From contig JAKCCY010000037.1 in NCBI GenBank assembly GCA_021838765.1, positions 1 through 22,190 on the forward strand: DNA of 22,190 nucleotides, in the 5' to 3' direction. The notes beneath the pieces are model-generated. The model was not told where the DNA came from. It saw only the letters and a list, made by a program, of their open reading frames with translations, and made no database searches. The stretch's first letter is position 1, and each line of letters opens with the position of its first letter. A program made the position numbers and the translations under genes. Source of the stretch: Nitrospirota bacterium. Its GTDB lineage: Bacteria; Nitrospirota_A; Leptospirillia; Leptospirillales; Leptospirillaceae. Below are positions 6,963-15,437 of this stretch, one piece after another.

Positions 6963-8234
6963 ATGATCTCACCAACATCTAAAACACAGATTCTTCTGGC
7001 AAGTCTTGTGGGCACGACCATCGAGTTTTTTGATTTTTATATCTTTGCAACGGCATCCGTACTGGTTTTTCCGTCCTTATTCTTCCCTCCCGGCAACGCC
7101 ACTACGGCATCGCTTCAGTCTCTTGCCACCTTCGCCCTCGCTTTCATCACCCGTCCGATAGGTGCTGTTCTTTTCGGGCATTTTGGTGACCGTGTCGGGA
7201 GAAAGGCGACTCTGGTGGCCGCTCTTCTAACGATGGGGCTGTCAACCATCCTGATAGGCCTGCTCCCGACATATGGGCAAATCGGTATCATGGCTCCGCT
7301 CCTTCTTGCGATCTGCCGATTGGGTCAAGGTCTGGGACTGGGTGGAGAGTGGGGAGGCGCGGTCCTTCTTGCCACCGAAAACGCACCTCCCGGTCGAAGA
7401 GCATGGTATGGAATGTTTCCGCAGCTTGGCGCTCCGGCCGGGTTTATTCTTTCTACAGGTGTTTTCCTGCTTCTTTCCCATTATATGAGCCATGAGGAGT
7501 TCTCATCATGGGGATGGAGAATTCCTTTCCTGCTCAGTGCCTTTCTGGTGATGATAGGGCTGTGGATTCGTCTGCGTCTTATCGAGACTCCTGATTTCAG
7601 ACAATCGATGGACCGGGGCGAACGCGCCCGCATCCCGGTTCTCTCCGTCATCATCCATCATTCACGATCCCTTCTGGTTGGCCTGTTCTCTCTTTTGGCC
7701 ACCTTTGTGCTCTTTTATCTCATGACGGTTTTCGCCCTCGGGTGGGGAACCACCCATTTGGGCTACTCGCGGGAGACTTTTCTGCTTCTTCAAATGGCAG
7801 GAGTGCTCTGTTTTGCACTGATGATTCCGGTCTCGGCCCGGTATGCCGATCATCGAGGATGCCGGGAGTCAATGATCCTTGCCACTGTCCTGATCTTTCT
7901 GTTTGGCCTGTTGCTCGGGCACATGATGGTTGCACATCATCCAGGACTTGTTTTGCTTTTCTTTGTTTTTGGATTCTCGGTGACCGGTCTGACCTATGGC
8001 CCTGCGGGAACGGTTCTGGCGGAGCTCTTTCCAACACCGATCCGTTATACCGGAGCATCTCTTGCTTTTAATCTGGCGGGAATCGTGGGGGCTTCTCCGG
8101 CACCTTATATTGCGACCAAACTCGCCGTGACCCACGGTATCGGTTCGGTGGGAGGATATCTGTGCGTCACCGCAATCCTGACTCTTCTGGCGCTTTTAGC
8201 CGTAAAACCGGTGAACGAAAGCGGAAAATCGTAA
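6963..8234 (+). CDS. MFS transporter, metabolite:H+ symporter (MHS) type
   Basis: This is a 12-helix inner-membrane transporter. It opens with ILLASLVGTTIEFFDFYIFA, typical of MHS members such as the ProP/KgtP/ShiA-like group. The MFS motif A follows, GHFGDRVGRKATLV, then RLGQGLGLGGEWGGAVLLA, the conserved MHS helix 4 signature. RLIETPDF after helix 6 and the GPAGTVLAELFPTPIRYTGA stretch near helix 10 are also family marks. The substrate cannot be told from sequence; organic acids, amino acids, osmolytes and sugars are all known for the family. I start at the ATG at 6963, because the TTG at 6933 adds ten atypical residues. AGGGG lies 12 bases upstream, which is distant. The gene stands alone, with gaps on both sides. 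Confidence 0.85.
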   Translation: MISPTSKTQILLASLVGTTIEFFDFYIFATASVLVFPSLFFPPGNATTASLQSLATFALAFITRPIGAVLFGHFGDRVGRKATLVAALLTMGLSTILIGLLPTYGQIGIMAPLLLAICRLGQGLGLGGEWGGAVLLATENAPPGRRAWYGMFPQLGAPAGFILSTGVFLLLSHYMSHEEFSSWGWRIPFLLSAFLVMIGLWIRLRLIETPDFRQSMDRGERARIPVLSVIIHHSRSLLVGLFSLLATFVLFYLMTVFALGWGTTHLGYSRETFLLLQMAGVLCFALMIPVSARYADHRGCRESMILATVLIFLFGLLLGHMMVAHHPGLVLLFFVFGFSVTGLTYGPAGTVLAELFPTPIRYTGASLAFNLAGIVGASPAPYIATKLAVTHGIGSVGGYLCVTAILTLLALLAVKPVNESGKS

Positions 8235-8742
8235 TAACTTCTCTGACGATCACCGGATCATACCGGTTCCATAATCCTGATTTTCGGGGAGACAAAACTC
8301 TTTAGTTCCATCATTCCGGAACACTCAGGACATGTCGGCCCGAGGGAGGGAAGAACCACCGAAGATCGAGGGTATCGGAAAAGGACAAGAGAATCCGTTA
8401 AGAAAACGGAGCACATGATTCGACTCCCCCCTCCCGAGCGTAGCCCGCGCTAGTATGCACAAGGGGACTCTCTCCCAGATGGTAACCGGTTCAACCTGAG
8501 CGATCAGATCCTGTCAGATACTTCGGCCATTGAGGCCGATGCCTTGTTTCGGAGAACACGCGCGAATTTTCCATCGAGGCCCGAAAATCAGAACATCTTC
8601 CATTCTCAGGAGGCCGTATAAAGGCACACATTGACTGTCTTCCAGAAAGGAAAAAGCTCTTGACATATCGGGTGGGTCCATACATGTTGTATCATGCAAA
8701 ATAATTCTTTATTCGTTATCACAATCAAATTTCAGGGGACCC
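8235..8742. other. Intergenic gap upstream of ettA
   Basis: No gene is supported over about 500 bases. A short hairpin (ACCGG-6-CCGGT near 8251-8267) follows the transporter but lacks a T-run, so I do not call a terminator. A perfect TTGACA near the right end is listed separately. Confidence 0.45.
8660..8692 (+). promoter_or_regulatory. Candidate promoter of ettA
   Basis: TTGACA at 8660-8665 matches the sigma-70 -35 consensus exactly. The -10 is unclear: CATGTT is at the 17-base spacing, while TTGTAT (8687-8692) lies 21 bases downstream. The ettA start follows at 8743. Confidence 0.35.
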
Positions 8743-10410
8743 ATGGCACAATACGTCTTCACCATGAATCGAGTCGGCAAGGTTGTTCCGCCAAAACGCC
8801 AGATTTTAAAGGATATTTCCCTGAGTTTTTTCCCGGGAGCCAAGATTGGTGTTCTGGGGTTGAATGGGTCAGGAAAATCGACCGTACTCAAGATTATGGC
8901 TGGAATTGACACCGATATTCTTGGCGAAGCCACGCCGATGCCGAACATCAAGATTGGCTATCTGCCCCAGGAGCCCGAGCTTGATCCCGAAATGGACGTT
9001 CGGGGAGCTGTTGAGCAGGCTCTGGGAGAGGTGTTCGATGCCCACAAGAAGCTTGAAGAGCTCTATGCCGCCTATGGAGACCCCGATGCCGATTTTGATG
9101 CGCTGGCCCTTGAGCAGGGCAGGCTCGAGGCGATCATTGCCACCTCTGATGGCCATAACCTGAACCAGAAGATGGAAATTGCGGCGGATGCCCTGAGATT
9201 GCCGCCCTGGGAGGCAAAGATCGGGCACCTGTCCGGTGGTGAAAAGCGTCGTGTCGCCTTGTGCCGGCTTTTGTTGTCCAGCCCCGACATGCTCCTTCTC
9301 GACGAGCCCACGAACCATCTCGATGCCGAGTCTGTCGATTGGCTCGAGCAGTTTCTTCATGAATTTCCGGGGACCGTGGTTGCGGTAACCCATGACCGTT
9401 ATTTTCTGGACAATGTCGCGGAATGGATTCTTGAGCTTGATCGCGGTCAGGGGATCCCATGGAAGGGCAACTACAGTTCATGGCTTGAACAGAAGGAAAA
9501 TCGGCTTGAAGCCGAAGCGAAGCAGGAATCGGCCCGGATGAAGGCGATGAAGCAGGAACTTGAGTGGGTCCGTCAAAATGCCAAGGGACGACAGGCCAAA
9601 TCCAAAGCCCGGATGGCCCGTTTTGATGAACTTAGCTCAAAGGATTATCAGGCCCGAAATGAAACCCAGGAGATTTTTATTCCTGTAGGAGAGCGTCTGG
9701 GTGACAGCGTTATCGAGTTCAAGGGGGTTTCAAAGGGTTACGGAGACAGGCTTTTGATTGACAACCTTTCTTTTTCGATTCCTCCCGGAGCCATTGTCGG
9801 AATCATCGGTCCGAACGGCGCCGGGAAATCAACCCTTTTCCGGATGATCACAGGAAAGGAAAAGCCTGATTCGGGAGAGTTGGTCATTGGAAAAAGCGTG
9901 AAGCTCGCACATGTCGACCAGTCTCGTGAAATGCTGTCTGGCAATCGGACCGTATTTGAAGAAATTGCGAACGGCTCCGAGGTCTTGAAGGTCGGAAGCT
10001 ACGAAACACCCTCCCGTGCCTATATCGGCCGATTCAACTTCAAGGGGCCGGACCAGCAGAAGATCGTTGGCACTCTTTCCGGCGGGGAGAGGGGAAGACT
10101 TCACCTTGCCAAGACATTGATGTCAGGGGGCAATGTCCTTTTGCTTGATGAGCCTTCAAATGATCTGGATGTCGAAACATTACGGGCACTGGAAGATGCA
10201 CTGCTGGAATTTGCCGGTTGTGTCCTCGTGATTTCACATGACCGCTGGTTTCTTGACCGGATCGCAACGCATATCCTCTCCTTCGAGGGAGACTCGACTG
10301 TGTCTTTCTTTGACGGGAACTATCAGGAATATGAAGCCGACAAGAAAAAGCGTCTTGGCGCCGAAGGAGCAAAACCCAAACGTCTCAGGTACAAGCCGAT
10401 CAGCCGTTAA
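8743..10410 (+). CDS. ettA: Energy-dependent translational throttle protein EttA (ABC-F)
   Basis: This 555-residue soluble ABC-F ATPase binds the ribosomal E site and, in the family's known role, gates entry of the 70S initiation complex into elongation according to energy state. Both ATP cassettes are complete. Cassette 1 has GLNGSGKST (residues 39-47), LSGGEKRR (about 163) and LLLLDEPTNHLD. Cassette 2 has GPNGAGKST (about 356), LSGGERGR and LLLLDEPSNDLD. Between them lies the charged linker with QNAKGRQAKSKARMARFDEL, as in EttA. The N-terminus MAQYVFTMNRVGKVVPPKR is characteristic of EttA rather than Uup or YheS. An AGGGGA ribosome site sits five bases before the ATG. It stands alone and is the most confident housekeeping gene here. 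Confidence 0.95.
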   Translation: MAQYVFTMNRVGKVVPPKRQILKDISLSFFPGAKIGVLGLNGSGKSTVLKIMAGIDTDILGEATPMPNIKIGYLPQEPELDPEMDVRGAVEQALGEVFDAHKKLEELYAAYGDPDADFDALALEQGRLEAIIATSDGHNLNQKMEIAADALRLPPWEAKIGHLSGGEKRRVALCRLLLSSPDMLLLDEPTNHLDAESVDWLEQFLHEFPGTVVAVTHDRYFLDNVAEWILELDRGQGIPWKGNYSSWLEQKENRLEAEAKQESARMKAMKQELEWVRQNAKGRQAKSKARMARFDELSSKDYQARNETQEIFIPVGERLGDSVIEFKGVSKGYGDRLLIDNLSFSIPPGAIVGIIGPNGAGKSTLFRMITGKEKPDSGELVIGKSVKLAHVDQSREMLSGNRTVFEEIANGSEVLKVGSYETPSRAYIGRFNFKGPDQQKIVGTLSGGERGRLHLAKTLMSGGNVLLLDEPSNDLDVETLRALEDALLEFAGCVLVISHDRWFLDRIATHILSFEGDSTVSFFDGNYQEYEADKKKRLGAEGAKPKRLRYKPISR

Positions 10411-10460
10411 AGATCTTTCGGATCGGGAGCAGCGGGGTGAGTGGAGTGAGCAGCGTTTCG

Positions 10461-10619
10461 ATGGACAAAGCCCAGAATTTAAGTGAGGAAGACCGCTTCA
10501 AACTAGCGACCTATGCTGCTGCAGTTGAGGAAGACACAGAAGAGAGTTCTCTCTGGGAACACTTACCCATAAAGGGAGTTGACCGAACAAACCACCTTCC
10601 GGAGGAAGAATCTCGTTAA
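10461..10619 (+). CDS. Possible small acidic protein (52 aa)
   Basis: From ATG 10461 it reads MDKAQNLSEEDRFKLATYAA, then AVEEDTEESSLWEHLPIKG. The protein is acidic and helix-prone, with a protein-like composition. It follows ettA by 50 bases. The frame is also open to a GTG at 10437, and neither start has a good ribosome site. No family is recognisable and it could be chance. Confidence 0.3.
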   Translation: MDKAQNLSEEDRFKLATYAAAVEEDTEESSLWEHLPIKGVDRTNHLPEEESR

Positions 10620-11273
10620 TTTAGGGGTTTGGGGCTTCCGGACAGGAAAATGGGGATCCCGTTTTGGGGAGTTTCTGGAAAAATCGCCGTCCGAGGACTC
10701 TTACAGGGTCCTAAATAAATCCTTTTGAGTTTCCGATCGCCGTTTGAACCGTGACAGGAAAGACCGCCCGGGCATAAAGATCCAAAATGGACAGGAGAGG
10801 CCGTGTTTCTCTTGAGAACCCTGGGAGATTCGTGGACGGGGTTCAACAGCTCTTCCATTCCCCACTCCTCTCGGACAACCTCAAACAAGTGGGAGAGAGT
10901 CGTCAGTTCCCGACGAACTGTACACAGATTTGGAACGTTCATCCCTGTATTCTGCGATATCTTTCCTCTGGGTTGAAGTCAGAAAGCGTTTTCCGAGTTT
11001 ATGGGTTTTGAGAAAATCGACTCGACGGGATTCCTGATAGTCTCCTTTTTTTTTTCGAGGACACTTCCCGAGAGTACCGGACAAGAGCTTCGGAAAGAGT
11101 CGTACTTTCGGCTTCCTTCCGGGAGACGTCCCGGTCCATTTCTCCTTTGAGCAATCTCACCCAAGTCTCGGCTGCGACCCGAGTGTTAAATGTCTTTGTT
11201 TACCGGGGAACCCTTTCGACGGATCTTGACCTGCACTGATATGGGCCGCGCTTGAAAAAAGTCGCGATGCCAT
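10616..11273 (-). pseudogene. Decayed tyrosine-recombinase integrase
   Basis: Pieces in different minus-strand frames line up with the intact integrase at 11531. The start is ATG at 11273-11271, then TKTFNTRVAAETW against SRTFDTRSESELW, RKEAESTTLSEALVRY against REAESTTVTEALDRY, KRFLTSTQRKDIAEYRDERS against the KDIARYRDGRM region, and TVRRELTTLSHLFEVV against TVRRELTILSHVFKIA. Frame changes occur near the start, at a run of ten T (11046-11055) and near 10940. The tail IFPETPQNGIPIFLSGSP resembles TLPDTKNGKKRIVPLSPEA, but the stretch with the first catalytic Arg is missing and nothing is seen of the C-terminal HxxR/Tyr region. It therefore cannot work. It points away from the tRNA-Gly fragment, opposite to the intact integrase. 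Confidence 0.75.
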
Positions 11274-11363
11274 TTCTCCGGAGATTTGATAAGAAACTCC
11301 AGAGGGATTGTCCCTAAAATTCAATTTTCAGTGGGGAATATTTTTAGAAATGGCTTAAAATAC

Positions 11364-11413
11364 TGGAGCGGGAAACGGGATTCGAACCCGCGACCCTCGC
11401 CTTGGCAAGGCGA
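11364..11413 (-). tRNA. 3' fragment of tRNA-Gly(GCC), island attachment site
   Basis: Fifty bases on the minus strand give the complete anticodon arm (stem TCGCC/GGCGA, loop TTGCCAA with anticodon GCC), the variable region, the T arm with GGTTCGAATCC, the 3' acceptor strand TTCCCGC, discriminator T and an encoded CCA. The 5' acceptor strand and D arm are absent: the sequence beyond 11413 is AT-rich and unrelated. A tRNA 3' half beside a tyrosine integrase is the usual attL/attR of an integrated element. Its orientation puts the island on the right side, with the integrase as the first gene. The intact tRNA should lie beyond the window. Confidence 0.85.
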
Positions 11414-11470
11414 CCGATATTCGTAATTATTTATTTTTTATTCATTATACATTATGCTTTTTCGATGTTC

Positions 11471-11511
11471 GGCGTGATTTCATGATTCGTTTGGCGTGAT
11501 TTTGGCGTGAT
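11471..11511 (+). repeat. Three direct GGCGTGAT repeats, candidate integrase arm sites
   Basis: GGCGTGAT lies at 11471-11478, 11493-11500 and 11504-11511, with offsets of 22 and 11 bases, so all would face one side of the helix. They fill the space between the tRNA fragment and the integrase ribosome site, which suits arm-type binding sites of a tyrosine recombinase or autoregulation of its gene. Confidence 0.5.
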
Positions 11512-11530
11512 CCACTAAAAAGGGGGGAAA

Positions 11531-12598
11531 ATGGCAACGTTTCGCAAACGGTCAGGCGCATGGCAAGCTTCCATCATGCGAACAGGATTTCCTCGAGTGT
11601 CGAGAACATTCGACACGAGATCCGAGTCGGAGCTATGGGCCGCTACCATCGAATCCGAGATGGGGCACAGGAAGTTTGTTCCCACCAGAGAGGCCGAGAG
11701 CACGACTGTGACCGAGGCCCTCGACCGGTACGAACGGGAAATCACCCAGAAAAAGAAGGGGATAAAACAGGAGACGAGCCGTCTGCGGATTCTGAAACGG
11801 TCTATTCTCGGAAAAATGTCGCTGATCGCCGTCCAGGGGAAGGATATCGCCCGATATCGGGACGGCAGGATGAAGGAGGTCTCTCCGGCGACGGTCCGGC
11901 GCGAATTGACGATCCTGTCCCACGTCTTCAAGATCGCCATCAAGGAATGGAGCATCACCGGACTGTCAAATCCCGTCCAGTTGATCAATCTTCCCTCGGG
12001 ACGGGGAAGGGAACGCGACCGGAGGTTGTATTCGGGAGAACTCGACCGCATTCTGCGCGCGTCGGCGTCGTCCTTCCTCTCGTCCATCGCCCGGATCGCG
12101 ATCGAATCGGCCATGCGGCAGGAAGAAATATCGGGACTGGAATGGAACCGGGTGGATCTCAAGAAGAAGACCGTGACCCTTCCCGACACGAAAAATGGCA
12201 AGAAACGGATCGTTCCCCTCTCTCCCGAGGCGATCGGAATCCTGTCGGACCTCCCCCATCGGATCGACGGAAAGGTCTGGGGGATCGCCCCCCATTCGGT
12301 CTCGACCGCCTGGCGGCGAGCCGTAAAGTCCGCCAGGGCGACCTACGAGAAGGAATGCCGGGAGAAGAAGGAGAAGCCCGATCCCGCGTACCTGGTCGAT
12401 CTGACATTTCACGATCTCCGGCACGAGGCGACAAGCCTGTTGTTCGAAATGGGTTTCCATCCCATGGAGGTTGCCTCGATCACGGGACACGAGACGCTCA
12501 AGATGCTGAAACGCTACACGCATCTGAGAGCCGAGGACCTTGCGGAGAGGATGAAGAGGAAATCGAAGCCAGAACCGGAATGCGAAGAACCGGTTTGA
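11531..12598 (+). CDS. Site-specific tyrosine recombinase (island integrase)
   Basis: This 355-residue phage-type integrase would insert or excise an element at the tRNA-Gly site beside it. The N-terminal 60 residues (MATFRKRSGAWQASIMRTGF) look like the arm-binding domain. Residues 60-165 are the core-binding SAM-like domain (TVTEALDRYEREITQKKKGI). The catalytic domain has R196 (SAMRQEEISGLEW), K221 (DTKNGKKRIV), H294 and R297 (FHDLRHEATSLL), H320 (ITGHETLKML) and the nucleophile Y329 (KRYTHLRAEDL). All expected catalytic residues are present, so it looks intact. A GGGGGGAAA ribosome site precedes the ATG. It is a diverged relative of the broken integrase at 10616-11273. No excisionase gene is visible nearby. 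Confidence 0.92.
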   Translation: MATFRKRSGAWQASIMRTGFPRVSRTFDTRSESELWAATIESEMGHRKFVPTREAESTTVTEALDRYEREITQKKKGIKQETSRLRILKRSILGKMSLIAVQGKDIARYRDGRMKEVSPATVRRELTILSHVFKIAIKEWSITGLSNPVQLINLPSGRGRERDRRLYSGELDRILRASASSFLSSIARIAIESAMRQEEISGLEWNRVDLKKKTVTLPDTKNGKKRIVPLSPEAIGILSDLPHRIDGKVWGIAPHSVSTAWRRAVKSARATYEKECREKKEKPDPAYLVDLTFHDLRHEATSLLFEMGFHPMEVASITGHETLKMLKRYTHLRAEDLAERMKRKSKPEPECEEPV

Positions 12599-12631
12599 GG
12601 TGTTCCGGACAAACCCATTCTGTGGGCTATC

Positions 12632-12665
12632 TCCTGCCGTCCCGATATCGGGCGAATCCATCCCC
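12632..12665 (-). repeat. Inverted scrap of an integrase gene
   Basis: Read on the minus strand, these 34 bases match 11836-11870 inside the intact integrase (33 of 35 aligned positions, one base missing). They include the palindrome CCCGATATCGGG and would encode ARYRDGR. Similarity stops exactly where the outer inverted repeat of the second DruA element begins (12664). The scrap may be all that remains of another integrase copy, or the result of a local inversion. Confidence 0.65.
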
Positions 12666-14071
12666 ATCTTTAGAACTGATCTTGCCCCATAAAAAAGGAG
12701 TGAACACGGAGAGAAATTTTCTGTGCTCTCTCCGGCATGAAGATCTGTGGAATGGAGTTTGGGGAAAAGACGATCGGCAAAATCAGGGAGCTGATCGGGA
12801 CGGGACTTTCCCGGACGCGGCTGTCGCAGGAGGTCTGCCGGTTTTTGGGCTGGAGGAATGCGGCAGGAACCCTCAAGGAGATGAGTTGCCGCATCGCCCT
12901 CCGAACCCTGCACGACAAGGGGGAGATCGCCCTTCCGGAGGGCCGGATCGTCGACTTTACGCGGAAGGCTCCGGAAAAGGTGTGCGAAGAACCGCCGGAG
13001 CCGGTGGAGGGATCCCTGTGCGACCTGGGGGACGATCGAACTTCAGCGGGTGGGACCGGGAGACAAGGCCCTCTCCCGGCTCTGGTTCGATCTTATGGCC
13101 CGACACCATTACCTGGGCAAGGGAAGGCTGTGCGGAGCCCAGGTCCGGTATCTGATCCGGAGCTCCGCGAGAGGGGCGGTGGGAGCGGCCTCCTTTTCGA
13201 GCGCCGCCTGGAAGGTGGCCGTCCGGGACGGCTGGATCGGATGGAGTCCCGAACTCCGGGTGCGGAATCTGTCCCGGGTCGTGGCCAACAGCCGGTTCCT
13301 GATTCTTCCGCACGTCCGGGTTCCGCATCTGGCCTCGCACGTTCTGGGCCAGCTCGTGAAGCGGCTGCCCCGGGACTGGGAGGCGACCACCGGGGAGCGG
13401 CCGCTTCTTCTCGAGACCTTCGTGGAGGAGGCCCGGTTCTCCGGCACCTGCTACCGGGCGGCAGGGTGGACGGAGATCGGCCGGACGGCCGGTCTGGGAC
13501 GGCAGGGAAAGGGGGCTCCCGTCAAGAAGGTTCTGGTGTATCCTCTGTCGACGGAGGCCCGGAGTCTCTTGCGCGGCGGAGAGCCGGTCTTCGAGAAGCC
13601 CTGCCCCGTCCTTCCGCCTCCGGCCGACTGGGCGGAAGAGGAGTTCCGGGGCGTCCCTCTTCCGGACCAGCGGCTGGTCGCCCGGCTTCTGACCTTGGCC
13701 CGGGATTTTTTTGCCCGTCCGGCGGCGCAGTTGCCCCAGGCCTGCGGGAGCCGGGCCAAAACCAAGGCGGCCTACCGTTTTTTCGACCAGGAGAAGGTGA
13801 CGATGAAGACGCTTCTGAGCGCCCACACCAAAAAGACCGAAGAACGCCTGGCCGCCCATCCGGTGGTGCTGTGCGTGCAGGATACGACCGATGGGCGGGT
13901 TTTTGGGGAGAAAAGGCGACGGGGAACCCGGGACCGAAACTCTCTGGAAGGGAATCCAGCGGCTCGACGACCTGGCCGCCATGTGGACAATTTTTACCGA
14001 CCTCCAAAATCGTCCCACATCTTCCGTGCTCACAAGACGGAGATACGGGTAAAGATCAGACCGGAGGTGGG
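12664..14071 (+). mobile_element. Internally deleted DruA-IS4 element (copy 2)
   Basis: This element has the same layout as that at 116-2543 but is a diverged relative rather than a recent duplicate. Its inverted repeats have the cores CTGATCTTGCCCCAT (12676-12690) and, as the reverse complement of 14045-14059, CTGATCTTTACCCGT. The outer 12 bases share the positions conserved at all four ends. About 1020 bases are missing relative to copy 1, between the first catalytic Asp (about 13881) and a segment equal to copy 1 from 2360 (ATGGGCGGGTT). It cannot transpose alone, but its ends survive, so a related transposase could in principle move it. I see no target duplication. Confidence 0.85.
12737..14059 (+). 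pseudogene. DruA-transposase fusion gene, frameshifted and deleted
   Basis: The gene starts at ATG 12737 with MKICGMEFGEKTIGKIREL, then RTRLSQEVCRFLGWRNAAGT, the same helix-turn-helix start as copy 1. At the G5 run near 13027-13031 the frame shifts by one: before it reads VEGSLCDLG and after it TIELQRVGPGDKALSRLW. From there the DruA-like domain is complete and open: RHHYLGKGRLCGAQVRYL, FSSAAWKVAVRDGWIGWS, NSRFLILPHVRVPHLASH and LLETFVEEARFSGTCYRAAG. The transposase part begins (AKTKAAYRFFDQEKVTMKT, then VVLCVQDTTD with the first Asp) and is cut by the deletion at about 13890. The joined remainder is out of frame and runs past the right repeat to 14303. D2, the YREK glutamate and most of the catalytic domain are absent. 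A GTG at 13050 could still start a DruA-only polypeptide. Confidence 0.85.
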
Positions 14072-14743
14072 GGTTTACCCAAGTGAATTAGCATGTCGGG
14101 CATTTTTTCCTCAATCACCGGTAGCCTTCTCGATACTTTGGGGCGGTCCGTCAGCGCGTTCGTCGAACTCGAAACAGCCGATTCCGCATTCTCCTGCAAT
14201 GATTGCATATTCCGGTGAAGGTGAACGCCCAGAATCGGTGTTCAGCTTCAATCAGAATGGGTGTTCGGGATCCACCAGAATCTGCAGTCTATATTATCTG
14301 TAAAACACTATGACAGTCATGTAAAGGCATGTGACAGATTTGGGGGTCGGACATTGTCTGAATCGCTATCAGAATACATTCCTTCTTCAAGATATCCTGA
14401 TCCTTCCAGAATCCGGATAAATTATATTAATATGGCATAAATATTGCTTTAATCATAACCGTATTCCGTATAGTTAGATTCGGTTAGGGCTACTTGATCG
14501 TTGCCTAAAGGAAAGAAGTGAGGAGAACCGGGTGCGGACAAAAATCTCCTTCCCGGGAGAGAGTTTTGCAGGAGACAATCCTTCGGGACCCGTTATTCTC
14601 TGGGACGAGGACCAGCGGTTCCGAATACGCAGAGGGGGGAGGAGAGGACGGAACCCGGGGATTCCCGGTGAGGCATAACAATTGTCCTGCTCCCTTGCTA
14701 TAACCTGCCCGGTCTGAACGGGCGACATCGATCCGAGGATCCC
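14072..14743. other. Intergenic gap upstream of the response regulator
   Basis: No gene is supported. The out-of-frame tail of the broken element reads to 14303 but carries no motif. An AT-rich stretch at 14410-14475 contains TTGCTT (14444-14449) and TATAGT (14469-14474) with a 19-base gap, a poor promoter candidate. GCCCG/CGGGC at 14707-14723 forms a small hairpin just before the response-regulator ribosome site. Confidence 0.4.
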
Positions 14744-15358
14744 ATGGACATCCTTCTCGTGAATGATCACACGCTCTTCCGTGACGGCTTGCGATTGTTG
14801 CTTTCAACCCTCACGCTCGATGCGCGCCTGCACGAGGCGGATACCCTCGACACGGCGATATCACTGGCGCAACAGCATCCGGTATCCCTGTGTCTGCTCG
14901 ATCTGGATCTCAGGAAGGAGCGGGGATTTCCCGGGATTAGCCGGATCAGGGCCATCGCTCCGAAGGTTTCCGTCATTATCGTCTCGGGATCGGATGACCA
15001 GCCGACCGTGCGTGCCTGCCTGGAAGCCGGAGCCAAGAGCTACATTCCCAAAACCGTGACTTCAGAAAAGTTCCTTCAGGCTCTGAAGCGGGTGATGGAC
15101 GGAGAGGTCTTCCTTCCGCCAGGCATGGAAGACCTTGATCCGAATCCCCCCTCAGATTCTCCAATTTTGACCCCCCGCCAGCGAGAGGTGTTGTACGCCA
15201 TGAGCCGCGGGCTTCCCACTAAACTGATCGCCAGGGAACTCTCTTTGTCCGAATATACGGTCAAGGACCATATCTCGGACCTTTTCCGGGTTCTTGAAGT
15301 CAGCAATCGTGTCGAGGCGGTCAACAAAGCCAGCCGTTTGTACCTTCGTCCCCGTTGA
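14744..15358 (+). CDS. NarL/LuxR-type response regulator
   Basis: This 204-residue DNA-binding regulator probably pairs with the adjacent histidine kinase. The receiver domain (1-120) has the phosphoacceptor D53 (LLDLDLRKERG), the switch Ser in IIVSGSDD and K103 (SYIPKT). The acidic pocket reads VNDH where DDH is usual, so one acidic residue is replaced by Asn7. The LuxR-type helix-turn-helix lies at about 140-200: LTPRQREVLYAMSRGLPTKL, IARELSLSEYTVKDHISDLF, RVLEVSNRVEAVNKA. GAGGA lies five bases before the ATG. The kinase gene follows at once (80 bases to its likely ATG, or one base to a GTG at 15360), so they probably form an operon. Target genes are unknown. Confidence 0.9.
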   Translation: MDILLVNDHTLFRDGLRLLLSTLTLDARLHEADTLDTAISLAQQHPVSLCLLDLDLRKERGFPGISRIRAIAPKVSVIIVSGSDDQPTVRACLEAGAKSYIPKTVTSEKFLQALKRVMDGEVFLPPGMEDLDPNPPSDSPILTPRQREVLYAMSRGLPTKLIARELSLSEYTVKDHISDLFRVLEVSNRVEAVNKASRLYLRPR

Positions 15359-15437
15359 CGTGAGAAACGGCTCCGAGTCTCAGAAAAGGGGCCCTTTCCG
15401 GAGGCTGTCGGTCTGGTTGCTCTCCGATCCCTCGTCG

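Noticed and set aside
8250..8270. Terminator after the transporter gene
   Set aside because: The hairpin has only a five-base stem and no following T-run.
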